A stretch of DNA of 64,000 bases from Diploscapter coronatus (taxonomy: Eukaryota > Nematoda > Chromadorea > Rhabditida > Rhabditidae): NCBI GenBank assembly GCA_964036155.1, contig OZ038423.1, forward strand, positions 6,091,249 to 6,155,248, written 5' to 3'. The translations under genes were made by a program, and so were the position numbers. This document shows positions 38,501-56,461 of this stretch, in pieces. The notes beneath the pieces are model-generated. The model searched no databases. It saw only the letters and a list, made by a program, of their open reading frames with translations, and was not told the origin of the DNA. Position 1 is the first letter of the stretch. Every line of letters begins with the position of its first letter.

Positions 38501-40916
38501 CTAGCACCATTAGCTTCGACTTGTCAATCTTCCGAACAATCGATACATCGAAGGTTCCTAAATTTCGTAATGATTTTGGCGTTATGAATTGTTGTATTAT
38601 GGCTCGTTAGGAAGTAGATATTGCATACTCTTTGCAAATCGATGTTGCACGAGTCACGTCTCTCCTTCCCCTCACTATTCCTTTTCCCTTTTCTTTGTTA
38701 TCTATTCCGTCTCTTCAGGACGTATGCTATTTCGAGGGGTTAAGTCTAGGGGGGAGGAGGGTTGCAAAATGTGTGCAATATCTACCTTCTCACAAGCAAT
38801 AATATGAAAATTTGAGAGCAGTGGCGAAAAGTTTTTCATCGGTGTCGGTGAAAGGTACTCATTGATTTATCTTAGCGTTAATTCACCGAATTTAAGTTCC
38901 ATCTCAGATGCAAGAATGCGTGTTATTCTGTGTTTGCTTGTAAATGTTTTGAGCTGCGAATATTTCGACTCCACATTATCTCAAATCTTGATTGTGATTG
39001 AACAATTATTATTCATTTTGCGATGAAAACTTCTTCCTTACATTCTGCTTTCGTTTGAATTGTATTGTCAATTTCTGTTGTTCATTTTATGCTATAATTA
39101 TTCGAAAATTTATCTTCAAATTTTTAACAATAAATAAACTACACGCACCTCCTCCCAGATCATAGATGAGAACGACTTTGGAATCGCTATTCTTCACCCC
39201 GTGAGCGATTGCAGCAGCAGTGGGCTCATTGAGCAATCTGAGCACATTCATCCCGGCCAGTTCAGCTGCTCTCTTCGTTTCAATCCTCTGCTTTCTGTTG
39301 AAATTCGCTGGTACTGTTATCACACAGTCGGTCACTTTCGCTTCTAGTCTTTTCTAAAAATTTAGAAAATAAATGAGGTAACTCAATCGTCCTTGGAAAT
39401 CAGTTCGTTTTCTCATAATTTGATAACAATCAAGATCGCACAAAATTACTCATGAAGCGATTCGAGTTTATTTCACAAAGAATATTAGGAGTTGACTTCC
39501 AACAACCTCATAAAGTTCTAAGCAAGTTATAAATTTCCTCTCATGTCTAAAAATAGTCTTTGCACTGTTGCTTGAAAAGCAAACAATGATTTGGTTGGCT
39601 ATCAGTCAGCATTCCATGTTCTCACTTCAGCATCAGCCTTCAGCTGACTGAGAATCTCGGCCGAAACCTGTTCAGGTGCAATATGCCTCGTGTTCTCGCC
39701 TTGTTTGACCTCGTAAAGTGGCTTGCCCTCAAATTTTAGTATTCATTTCAAAATCAAATCAATGTTCATCTTACATCTTTATTGACGATGTTGAATTGCC
39801 AGAATTTCATGTCATCTTGCACGGACTGGTCATAGAACTGCCTGCCGATAAGTCTCTTCGAATCTGAAACTTCTTCATCAATGCTTTATTTTCACCTATC
39901 ACGTATAAATTCATTTTTGAGTTTTAAACGCGTAAAGAATAATAACAATTTCTTTGCAATTCTGTGCAAAGTTTTCGATCAATGATTATGATTGGTAACA
40001 GCAAATTTTGCATTACGAAATGGGCGAAAATTAACAATGAAATATGCAGAGTTTTGTTTTGAAGAGAAAATTCAAGTGAAGTTAAGCCAGAAATTTGGAA
40101 TTTGATCCGAGTTTGGGCTCATCAGTTTATAAACGCAACTATCACATTTTTTGTCTGCCTTTTAGTTTCGTATTTTAAAAAAAAATCTCATAATAATTGG
40201 ATAAATATTTCCAGATTTTTTTTACCGTAGATAACGTTTCCAACGTCCTTGGAGCTCTTCAGCACGTGATACGCACTCTCTCCCACTTGAACGGCTCCAT
40301 TCTTCTCATAGGCCACTACCGATGGAGTTGTAAATCTTCCTGGACAAGTTTCATTTCTCACTATTTTTACCGTAATTCATATTCATTGCTAGTACATTTC
40401 GAGCACTCCGCCGCAATCCGACTACACATGAAGTAGTCTAATTTAATTAACGGCTTTCAAAGCAATTAGAAATTCGGTTATTTTTTAAAGTTGTACATTT
40501 TTGATGAAATGATATATGGTGTTATATCAATCTCCATGGAGATTATCGGTAAAAATAGTTGAAAATGCTCGAAACTCGGCTTGAAATTACTCTTTGAAAA
40601 AGTTAAAAATTAAGAGAATTGTAACTTCAAATGGCATATTCTAATAAATGAGGCAAGTAGTAAACAATTTAAATGTGAAATTTTTCGAATAATAATGCAA
40701 TTTTATGCAGCATTAAAACCCGTAAGAGAAAGAAATAAAATACATATTTGGCAATAGTTTGGAAATATATTAATAAGTTGTGATAAATTAATCAGTTTCC
40801 ATATTTTCTGAGCACTCACCATAGCTGTTGCTGATGATTTCGACTGGGGAATCTGCACTTTGCTTGAATGCGACCACGCACTGAGTGGTACCCAAATCGA
40901 TGCCGATTGCCACCAT
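35505..40916 (-). CDS. Divergent HSP70-family chaperone
   Basis: About 14 exons from ATG 40916 to TAA 35507-35505 encode an HSP70-like protein. The ATPase domain has all three signatures: [28 protein letters not shown] and [17 protein letters not shown]. It also has [12 protein letters not shown] and HLGGQDFDN. The substrate-binding part is shorter and drifted: [21 protein letters not shown], then [14 protein letters not shown] helical lid follows ([15 protein letters not shown]...ENKLYRAK). The end is [15 protein letters not shown], without the cytosolic EEVD or ER KDEL-type tail, so binding to TPR co-chaperones by EEVD is not expected. Cytosolic location is inferred from the lack of a signal peptide. 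A tiny intron of about 45 bases splits HLG|GQDF. The start codon abuts one arm of an 82-base inverted repeat (40917-40998), so its 5' UTR lies inside that repeat. Confidence 0.92.
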
Positions 40917-41379
40917 GTGCGAAAATACGCACCCCTTTTTACCCTATTTTGGTAATTTCGAATGATATTTGATCTTCGACTATTAGGGGGATCTTAACAT
41001 GTGCGAACACGGTTAATAATCGCGTGACTTCCTCTGGATGTAGATGTACACTATTGCTGTCCAATACAGTTGTAGGCCAATTACAAGGGTTTATTCCATC
41101 ATTCAATCAAAGGACAGACAATAAACGAGCAGCCGTGCTCTGCTCGATCCGAAGAGAGAAGTGAGGATGTGATGCGGGAAGAGATAGGAAAGGAACCCGA
41201 TCACCCGATAAAAGCCTGCAGTCAAAACATAGAAAGAATGCAGGAAAATCTGTCCAAGAAAACCGTCGAGTTTCACGGAAATTACACAAACTCGCGGTTA
41301 AGATCCCCCTAATAGTCGAAGATCAAATATCATTCGAAATTACCAAAATAGGGTAAAAAAGGGGTGCGTATTTTCGCAC
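40917..41379. repeat. Inverted repeat with 82-base arms upstream of the HSP70-like gene
   Basis: Arm 1 is 40917-40998 and arm 2 is 41297-41379. They are exact reverse complements except for one extra A in a homopolymer of arm 2. Both contain TCGAAGATCAAATATCATTC and AAGATCCCCCTAATAG. The 298-base spacer is unrelated unique-looking sequence with no strong open frame. Arm 1 begins at the base next to the HSP70-like start codon, so it includes that gene's 5' UTR; arm 2 points away toward 41.4 kb. Such near-identity suggests recent origin: a MITE-like element, an inverted duplication of the promoter, or an assembly artefact. Confidence 0.9.
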
Positions 41380-42870
41380 ACACCATTCGATTGGCAAAAA
41401 GAAAAGGGGCAAAACGATTCAGTCGAGAGGAGAAACCACAGCTAACAAACCGATCAATGCAATGCCTTTTGCAGGGGAAATAGTTGACTGAAAAAGGATC
41501 GGATTGGAAAAGAAATCGTCGCATAATCGATAAAAAAATTAAATATGGCGCAAACTATAATGAAAAAGAACTCAATAAAAATAGACGGCTTATTTTTGAA
41601 GAAGCAGCAAATTGGAAAGAGAACATTTGAAGTTGATTCGGGATGAATTGTTATACGTCACATAAAGGGCAAAAATCTTATGAAATAAGATTCGATAAGA
41701 TAAAAGGCGAATTTTCAGCAGGGTCAATTTCATGACAATGATATCAGTTTCAATGCTGGTACTAAAACAGATAATGATGATCGATATCAATTTCACTGCC
41801 ATAAAAATTTGATCAAAATTGCTTTTCTACTGCTCACAATCAGTACAAAACTAAGGAGAATCTCATTTTTCTCTTGGCAGAATGAAAAAATGAATGAAGG
41901 ATGAAAACAGCTGATTTGTATCGTTCTCGTTCTGACAATTTGAGAGAAATAAACAGGCCAACGCATCGTCAGGCAATCACAAAAGCGCATAAAATTTTTG
42001 ATTTGCTGCCTCGAGTTTAGAAAGGCAAAAGTGTCATAAATGGAAAGGAGAAAAGGAACAGGGGCAGGGACAGGGACAGGAGTGGAATAAGAAAAGAGAG
42101 CGATTGGAGAAAAGATTAGTTCCAAAACGGTTGAAATGCAAATTGTGTCGTTGAAAAAGTCCAAAGAGAAAACAGCGTTCGCTAAAAACACGACAGTAAA
42201 AATGATAACAAAACGATGGTGGGCTAATGTGGCTCGTTTAGACTGCTGAATGATGAAGACATTGAGTTTCTGAATGTTTCGCGAAACGTTGTGAAAAAAT
42301 TATCGCTCGAATTGCTAATGTCTCTCAGCATTTGTACAGTTATGATTCAGGTTATAGTGACGATAAAAAAGAACAAAAAAACGAATGCGTTGTTATGATA
42401 AGCCGAAAAGCTTAGTGTTGAAATGCCTGTTTTGAGTCAAATTTGGCAGCATATTGAATCTTTAACACCGCATATATAATAACTAAGTTTCTTTTTTCAT
42501 ATAGAATTTTATCCACTCTAGATTATCAATTGACCTGAATTTTTTCTCGAATAATGACTTTTTATCCTATCTTATTTATAGCTTAATTTCGAATAGATTA
42601 GACTGATTTAGGTGAATGCGATTTGTATGCAATTTAATAAAGTTTCACATAATCGAAAGTGCATTAATTACAAACTTGGATTATTTAATGATGAAATTTT
42701 AAGATGAGCAAATGATTGCTCATTATGTCCAATTCTTGAATCTTGTTTACGCTTTATCAAATTTTAACCTAATGCCAAGCATTTTTGTTCGAATGGAGCA
42801 TCTATATTTTTTGTTGTTCTTGTTATTTTTTTAATAAACGAATATTTTGTCGAAATTTAGGTCAGAAGAC
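41380..42870. other. Intergenic region
   Basis: 1.5 kb without supported exons. A (GGGACA)n-like tract lies at about 42055-42082. The region should include the promoter of the coiled-coil gene. AAATTTAG ends 10 bases before its ATG and could be a trans-splice acceptor. Confidence 0.4.
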
Positions 42871-45733
42871 ATGGGCTGGGGTTTCTTATCAAAAATAGGG
42901 AAAGCCGTTGGAAATACGCTGAGTACATTGGCGAGCCCAATCACATCTACAATTGAAGCTGTTTCAGATGTCATCACTGGCAATTCCGTATTTTTTTTTT
43001 AAATTTATATTTTGAAAATTTATATCTGCATTATGATGATAGGATATGCTAAGAGCTGATTTAGCGACGACGTCAAGAAATACATTCGCAACAAATTGCG
43101 ATTACAGAAAGAGAAGCTGAGAGAAAAACTCAATTGGAGAACCTAAAACTCAATCAGGAACACGAACTAAGAGTTAGTTTGCAACTATACGTAACTTTTC
43201 ATCGCGATTTTCGTTTTAGCAAGCTCAACTGAAACAGGAAAGCGATCTGAAGAGGCTCGAATATGAAAACTTGCAGAAAGAAGCTGAACTTGCAAACACT
43301 AAGCAAATTGTATGAAAGTACTTTCCCGAATATTTCCAATCTAGTACTGACAGGCTGAGATGGAACGAGAAAGACTCAATCGGATCCTCGCTGATGCAAA
43401 CGCGACGAGTGAACAGATCATAGGACAGCAGCGATTGGCTGCAGAAGCTGAAGAGAAGGCGATGAAGGAGGCTGAAAGGTGGGATGAAAATTTGATAGAA
43501 TGGCTACCGCGTATCAGCTCGTTGAAGATATGATATCCTAAAAGGTGGTGAAATTATGTTTCTCTTCAATCTCTAAAATCGACAATCTCATTGTTGTCAG
43601 CGAAGATGCATGAAGTTCAGTCCTAAGGAGTATGATCTCCTGTGCGTTGACGGATTTTATACAAAATTCATCACTTTGTATTCAGATCTGTTCCCCACAA
43701 ATTTAGTAATCTAACGAAAATTCTCCCTAGGACTAATAAAATAGAAATTTCAAAATGCAAGTGCTCGATAGTGTGTGTACAAAGCGTGTTTTCACATTTT
43801 CAATACCAACAGCTTTGTTAGTAATAACCGAATGATATTTCAGAATCGCAGAAGATCATCGACAGAAAATGGAAGATTTCGAAGTGAAGCGAGCTTCGGA
43901 ACATGCTGAAATCAGACAGAGATACGAAACGAGATCGCAGGAAATGAGAGCGGAAGCAGAAAGAGACAGGGAGCTGATGGAGAGGAACAGACAGGAACAG
44001 ATCAGACTGCATCGAGTTAGAACTGAAGAATGATCTGAAACAGGATAATAACTGATTTAGGAAATCGAAGAACAGACACAAAAAAGACATGAATTGGAGG
44101 TGAAATTACTGAACGAGCTGATGGAGAACAAGCAGATCAAGAGGGTGGAAATGGTATAAATTCAATTTTAAAATTTGAAGAAAGCACAACATTGTTACAA
44201 ATCACTAAAGTGATACATAAGCTATAGCCAGTGCAATATTGAAGGCTAACAGATCTGGAACAGTTAAAAAATTTCTTTCATGATATGATCAATCACATAA
44301 TCAGCTTCATAAATTTATATAGATTGAAAAATGAAAAATTACAACTTCTAAAAATTGGAAGCTTGATATTTCAGAGTGCAGAATTGAAAGCTGAAATCGA
44401 GGAAGCAAAAAGAGAAACTGAGAAGCGATACAAGGAGGAATTGGATGCCTTGGAAAGACAGAAACAGAAGGAAGTTGAATGGTACAAGGGAGTGATGCAG
44501 CAGTTGAGTGCGGAATCCGAACAGCTAGATGCCAACCATAGGGAGAGGATGAAGGAACTGCGGGATGAAATGGTGAGTAATAATCCATTTGAATTGCTTC
44601 AATCGAGTCATCGGGAGAATAGAGTACCCATTTCCTAACAATTTTCTGTTCAGGAAAAGGCGATCCATGAGAGTGCCATGTTATTCGGTTCCCACATGCA
44701 ACTTGTCGCTCAGCAGACGAAGACCATGGGAGAGCTCTGCCAAATTGCCAATCAACAAGTTCCAAATTCGAGTTTCAATAATATCGTAAGCATAGAACAT
44801 TGAGTCGAATCAAAATGTCATCTTTTAGATGTCAAGGAACGCTGAAGAGCTGGTCAAAATTCAGGATCTTTCAATGAAATTCCGTCACAAGGTTCAGCAG
44901 ATAATTTTGTAACACATTTTAATATGATTAATTAAGATCAACATTTTGAGCCAGACCAAAGCAAATATGAAAGGTAATCCGTCGGAAGCGCAAAACGCTC
45001 AGGTTTGTATGAACTAGGGTGTAATTCGGAAATTTCGTAGCCTCGGAAACTTGAAAAAAAGCAGTTGTATGAATTAGATATAACTTTCGCCATAATTTCC
45101 TATCCATAATTACTATTTCGCCAAGTGAGAGATTGAGATAATTCTAGATAATGGTTGAAGATTAGGGAATATTTGAAATCTTGCAGTTCGCAAAGGATCA
45201 GCTTAAGAACAAACTTGAACCATGGACAGAAGAAGCGAACCGTAATTATAACAAAATTTCCCACTTGGAATTGGAAGAAGAAGACGTTCAAAAGAAAGCT
45301 ATTGTAAGGGATACTCATCATTTCAAGATCAATTTGACTTATTTCTAGCAAATACTGGATGCTACCGCCAATATTTATAGAAAGATTCTCGAGGTGGTGA
45401 TGGATTTTGAAACGAAGGTTCGTTGATTTACCTCTGACGATCGTTTGAATTCATGAATAATCTATAGGGAGCAGAAACTTCTCAAGTTGACGATTTGGAG
45501 AAGCTCGAAGATGAGGCTCGAGCCTTGTCGCGAGATTTACCCAGGGCCAGAAATGTCTATGAAGCTACGAGCAGTCATGCTTTACAGGTAAATTATAAAC
45601 GTTTCTATGAAGTTTTTTTTACTAAAATGTTTAGGAAGCTCAACAACCATTTGCATTGGCTTCATCGGCTCAGAATCTCTCGATCGAATCTGGAAACAAT
45701 TCAGCAGCAAAATCTAATGAAATTTCTAAATAA
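42871..45733 (+). CDS. Long coiled-coil protein of unknown function
   Basis: About 14 exons from ATG 42871 to TAA 45731-45733 close in phase 0 throughout, giving roughly 520 residues. The first 38 residues (MGWGFLSKIGKAVGNTL, then STLASPITSTIEAV) look like an amphipathic helix followed by a Ser/Thr-rich linker. Almost everything after that is charged coiled coil, rich in Glu, Lys, Arg and Gln (for example ERQKQKEVEWYKGVMQQL). The tail is Ser/Ala-rich and ends NSAAKSNEISK. No enzymatic or binding motif was recognised. The protein probably dimerises, and the amphipathic start could touch a membrane; both are inferences. An AAATTTAG acceptor just upstream of the ATG supports this start, possibly by trans-splicing. 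The long intron at about 43481-43843 is larger than the others and contains a short hairpin, AGGAG-TATGAT-CTCCT. Confidence 0.85.
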
Positions 45734-45882
45734 TATTCTGGATGATAACAGGACTCTTTTAGTCATGTATTCGTACATCCTTGAGATCTTTATTCCAATT
45801 TTTCTTTTTAATTCTAAAGATAGATTATTATTATTTAAGCTTTATTTTCAAAATATCCATATTTCTGATGATACATTAAAGT

Positions 45883-45888
45883 AATAAA
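45883..45888 (+). terminator. Possible polyadenylation signal of the coiled-coil gene
   Basis: AATAAA, 150 bases downstream of the stop at 45733. Confidence 0.45.
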
Positions 45889-46135
45889 CTATGCATGAAC
45901 ATGATAATAATCAGGATCAAGAGGGAGTTATTGGAAATTTCGACTCCGACTTTCAAAATCCAACTCCATCTTGGCTTGAGATTAATAAATAGAGGTCAAA
46001 TTGTCGCAACATCTGATCTTCAAAGATGAGAATTTACTTGTAATTCTAGGATGTAGGGAGAACTTTCGTCGAGCGAAGACAAAATATAGGGGGTAGGTCG
46101 CATGAAATTTCTGACGATTGTTCTCCCTAGTCTAA

Positions 46136-48399
46136 TCATTCTTCAACAGACGTGATTTCGATTGTTTTGAAACCATTTTGCCCAAATTCGCTGTTATACT
46201 TTATGAGAAGTCTGCTACCTCTAGCAGTTTGCGATTCCATTCTATTGTTTCTGTCGAACTTCTTCCAATTCTCATCTGGCAAGAGGCTGCACAGATTCTT
46301 CAATCGAATATTTCCCGTTACTTCCATGCAGAAACTGAACGATGCTTCGATATTCAGTTTGTGAATCATCTAGATTTCATTCTTTCAGTCAAGCGACGAT
46401 AATTGTTTAGAAACGTTCGAGATTAATTCATTCGAAGTCTTTTAAATTGAAAATATGTGTTAATTTTTGATTATTTTAAAGCTCAAAATTCATCTATTTC
46501 AAAAATAGTAATTGTCTGTTTCTGAAAATAATCGTGGCTGTTTACTTGGACTAATTGAGGATACGAATTTTGCGGTGCATTTTTCCCAATCCTTCTGGGA
46601 GACAATTTGTCGATGTTTGTGTCGTGGCGTACTTTGACAGCCCCTGTAAGCAGTGGACGTCATTATTTGCCATAATTAACATAAGTTACAGTAAAATGTT
46701 TTTAGATTATGATCAAAGTGAATATGCAGAACATTCTATGCTCACTTCGCACGGGCAAATTTGAATGAAACTCCAACGAATGCAATTTTATTTGATAACT
46801 TTGCGTGCAAATGGGTGTAACTTGCTCAACTCATAATCGTAGCCATTCGGAACTGCCGATTATCACTGTATTTCAATTTTCACCTCGTTTGAAGATCCTC
46901 TTCCACAATGCATCTGCTTCCCCTGTGAGATAGTCCTCGAGATAGTTTCTCTCCAATCCAACCACCAAATTCACTCTGTCGCAAATCATTAGACCTTCCT
47001 GCTGAGCAAGCAATCGCGACAACCCATTCCACGTCCAAACTGTTGGAGTATCCTGCAAATTGAAACATTTTGGCAAAGTAAAATAAATCCAATTGCAAGG
47101 GGTATGATGTGCTGAAATTCTATAATATATTGAAGTTTTTCTTATCCACTATCAGAATTGTCAACAATAAGATAAGGAATTGCCACAATATTATTGAAGT
47201 GTTGTATCTCATTCGTTTTTCCAAGAATATCAACGATGGATAAAACTATATCAAGAAGGAACACAATACCAAATCGATAGTTTTGATCGTGGAGACTTGA
47301 CTCAATCTGGCAACAATAGCAGTAAATTCGATGAGCGCGTCTGTCTGATTGGCGAACCGCATCGTCGTGGAAGGGAATACCAAATCAAATGTTCCTGAAA
47401 TAGTTCAATTCTAGTAGTTTCAAAAGAGTTATGTGGCAAATTTTAGATCATCTATGATCCGAAACACTTCATCTCAGAATCAAGCTCGAATCATGAATGA
47501 GCGACAATGTGGATTTCGTTTTCCGCTTTCCAGGCTGACATTTTCACGTTTATTTAAGATAATAAATCCTAACCATTTTCATCGGCATGCTCAACCAACT
47601 GCATGATGATGTTGATTGAATGCAGGTTCCCAGCAGCCCATCTGTCAGTGTTGAGAGTGCAGATGTGCATGTCGTTGTGTTCGCAGCAGGGCACTTCCAT
47701 GAACAGAATGTGGCTCATGAACGACACATTCGACAGATTGTCCATGTTGTAGATATTGAAGTCCACGATGTATCGGCACGATGGAGTCTCAATTCAGAGT
47801 GTGCGATTAGTGTCGACGAAAAAGGATATTTGCAGGAAAAGAAAGATGTGGAAAGTGTGACCAAAAGTGAAATTTAAAATTTTGCGAAGAGGCAAGTTTA
47901 CTAAATGATAGAAATATGTCAAACTTGAAAACGAAATTTCCACCCGACACGGTATACAATCGTTTCTCATGGAATTGTTTTTTAGAATAGACTTGATAAT
48001 AAGATAACTGTCGAAAAGTTCTAGATATGACAAGTCATTTCCTTCGACTAGACAGCTTTCGAGTCATTCGAAATATCTTCTTCAGTTTCGACAAAATGAA
48101 ATTCAAGTGAAGGATCAGCTCTGGATATAAATCTTCGTTTCTCTATCTAAAGTTTCAAGAAAGCTATTCTCACCATGGTGTGTTCGCAGGCAATCTTGGC
48201 GCCAACAAGTTCGTTCAGCTTGATTGTGATGACCCGTTTTTTTCTGGATTGTCTTTCGATCATCGAATTGTAAGAGCCAATGATGTCTCTACATTTGTGG
48301 TTGGTCTTTGCCTGGAGGTGATGAGCTGCCTCGTGAAGGACCTGCATGGGCAGGTGCCAGGGCACCTCGCGGACGAGGCAGGCAGGCAGGATTCCTGAC
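46136..48399 (-). CDS. F-box / FTH-like protein (paralogue of the 56.5-58.3 kb gene), 5' end unresolved
   Basis: Exons at about 48399-48174, 47787-47574, 47395-47271, 47053-46892, an upstream-C-terminal exon near 46640-46540, and 46369-46136 (TGA). The first exon fits a drifted F-box: hydrophobic helices, then KCRDIIGSYNSMI and RKKRVITIKLNE, aligning with RERKIFAKIEIKN-type residues of the paralogue. Later parts align too: VWTWNGLSRLLAQQEG with NWFWDIICRKLSSNNYG; PNGYDYELSK with NNGYGVANIL; and FCMEVTGNIRLKNLCSLLPD with ASLITGIDFEELLENIPS, followed by ENWK and NSEF in both. F-box proteins recruit substrates to SCF ubiquitin ligases, and this group has expanded in nematodes. The first exon opens after TTTGTCAG, so a small start exon lies further upstream and was not found. 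The splices between 46892 and 46540 are tentative. A stop just after 46892 (46875-46873) would give a shorter form. Confidence 0.7.
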
Positions 48400-49828
48400 A
48401 AATTAGCTACATCGTTATGTCATTTTGAAAATAATGATGTCAAACGAATAAAAGGCTGTTATTTTGGTAAAGATGAAATCTCGAACTAGTGAGAAAATGC
48501 ATGAGAAAGCGATGTTTTCCGCTAAAGAATGTAGAGACTCTACCCTGTTTTCATCAATATAGAGTAAAGATTATTACACCTCCTACCACTTCTCTTCTAT
48601 CTTCTTAGAGAATTAGGAGTACTCTAGCGTATAATGTTGAAAGTTTCAAAAACAAAGATAGACTTTTCTCATAACATCGTAAAGCATTTCAATGTCAGGA
48701 GATCAGAAGGAGAATTTCGAAGATAAAGAATATCATGGCGATGAAAAGACTCGGTACCTTCTTGAAGCGTATGTTACATGCAATCCAATGAGAAAACATA
48801 TTTTAATGTGTGATGATGAATGTTGAAATTGGATATTTAGTAGTTCAAAGTGAGAAGTTGGAAAGTAAGCTGGTTGAATCGTGGTACTTTTTGCAGCAGA
48901 AAAGTGCATATTGTATCTGATTTTCTCTAGTTTTCCCCAGGCCTCCAAGCAACTTTGGCCAGCGCAATTGACGCAAATTCCTCAATTTTTCCCTCTATTC
49001 AAATGAATTCAGAGCTCAATTTACAACACTTTCGAAACTACAAAATTTTGTCGAGCGCCGTTTGGAAAACGCAAAAACATTTTTCTAGTCTAGTATTTCT
49101 ATGAGACGATCTTTGCAATGAAGGAAAACGATCAAAGTCTATTGAACTTGAAATATTTTTAAAAAATTCTGTATTCAGTACAAATCTATTGCATCACAGA
49201 AGAAAAATAAATTTAAAAAATCCGTGAATACGTCCGACTAAATGTTCCTGGAAAAAATCATCGCAAAAACCAACTACAGTATTCATTGTGTACTTGTTCT
49301 TTGTACGATGAAAATTTCCCAGAATTGAAAAGTTTTGGACGATTTGAAATGAAACGAATAAAATTCTCCTAAATTATGAAGTCGAAAAAGAAGGGAAGAG
49401 AAGAGGGAAGTAAAATGAACCGAAAAACGAAACAGTTGAATAAATAAAACAATGCCAGGTCTCACTTCTCATTTCAACAATCCGAATCAAATTAAAATCG
49501 AAAAAGTCGGAGTATCGATCGATAAAAATCAGAACCAGCTAAATTATTTAGAAAAAGAAGAAGAAGAAGAAGAAGCTAAACGAATGAAATTACTGAATCA
49601 AAGATAAGAAGAGAAGCGGAGATAAAAGACATTCATTATCGATGATACGCCAAGTTGTGACCAATTTGGATAGGACTATTTGATGAGTTGTCGAATAATT
49701 TAATCACTCAGACCTCTATCCAGATTGCGCAGGTTTTGATAAAAATTCGTGCTTAAATCTCCAAATATGAAACATTTTTTGTGAAAGGGGGGCGAGGGAT
49801 GGAGTCAAAGAGGTCTCGGAAAGACTCT
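48400..49828. other. Intergenic: F-box gene 5' region and sec-23 3' region
   Basis: 1.4 kb, AT-rich. It contains a (GAA)n tract at about 49553-49576. A missing short first exon of the F-box gene should lie in the left part. No other gene was recognised. Confidence 0.4.
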
Positions 49829-55638
<5,810 letters not shown>

Positions 55639-56461
55639 CCTCTGCAAAAAGACAATCTAGCAAGTTTTCAAGAGAAATCAACGAAATTCGGAACGAAGAT
55701 GACGAGGTCGGACGAGAACCCAACTTGGAATTGAGCAGGCACGTCACCGAGTGAGTGAAGATGCGGAAACGAGCGAGGAAAGACGAGAAATAAGCATGAA
55801 CTCATTCAAATTCGGTCAAAAACTACACGTGTCGCAAGTGGGCATGAACATTTCTCGTTTTACTGCTACGCGTGTCGCTCTCTCGCCTTTCCGCTAAATC
55901 GAGTGCAATGGACACTCGCCGCGGGCAGATTTCTCTTCGAAAAGGCAAGAACAGATGAAAGACGTGAAATTTTCAGGACAATGTGACAAAATTTGGCCAC
56001 GCCCACTCGAAAAAAAGCCACAGACAAGTATCAGAGAGAGAGTCAATCCCCAAACTTGTGAATGAGTAGCTAGGAAAGACATCACACGAGTCACTGTGAA
56101 CAGTCAGAAGAGAGATCGGACACGTACCACAACGACAATAGTCCCGCACACCCAAACACCCCACGTCATATCAACATAACTGTTAGTTAGATTCTTCAAA
56201 GTTCGACTCCTGGTAACTAGATCATCTAGCCACGCCTTTTGTATCTCGTTATCCGCTTTTCCGTTTCAATCGTTCAATGCACTCGCTCTCATTTCTCAAT
56301 CTCAACTATATTTATATGAGGATAATTTGCTAATTTCGTATCACGATCACCTAATCTTTTATCGTACCTTCTCAGAAGGTTCGAAAATCGAAGTTAGCAA
56401 AATAATCGATATGCTGGTTTTTTTTTACAAATTGTACAATAATTTATGCAAAGCAAATATT
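55639..56461. other. Intergenic: sec-23 promoter region
   Basis: About 820 bases between the sec-23 start and the end of the upstream F-box gene. No TATA box close to the ATG and no RNA gene. A GTTCGACTCC near 56198 resembles a tRNA B box but lacks a pairing T-stem or acceptor stem. Confidence 0.4.

Noticed and set aside
25267..40916. A five-gene operon on the minus strand
   Set aside because: Gaps of roughly 0.5-1.2 kb, some with repeats or a transposon, exceed usual nematode operon spacing, and no SL2-type signals were identified.
43500..43843. Possible small RNA in the long intron of the coiled-coil gene
   Set aside because: A short AGGAG/CTCCT hairpin is present, but C/D or H/ACA boxes are not convincingly placed.
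49553..49576. GAA microsatellite as a CRISPR-like or functional array
   Set aside because: It is a simple trinucleotide repeat without spacers.
56190..56210. GTTCGACTCC resembling a tRNA B box
   Set aside because: The flanking bases do not form a T-stem, and no D-arm, anticodon arm or acceptor stem could be placed.
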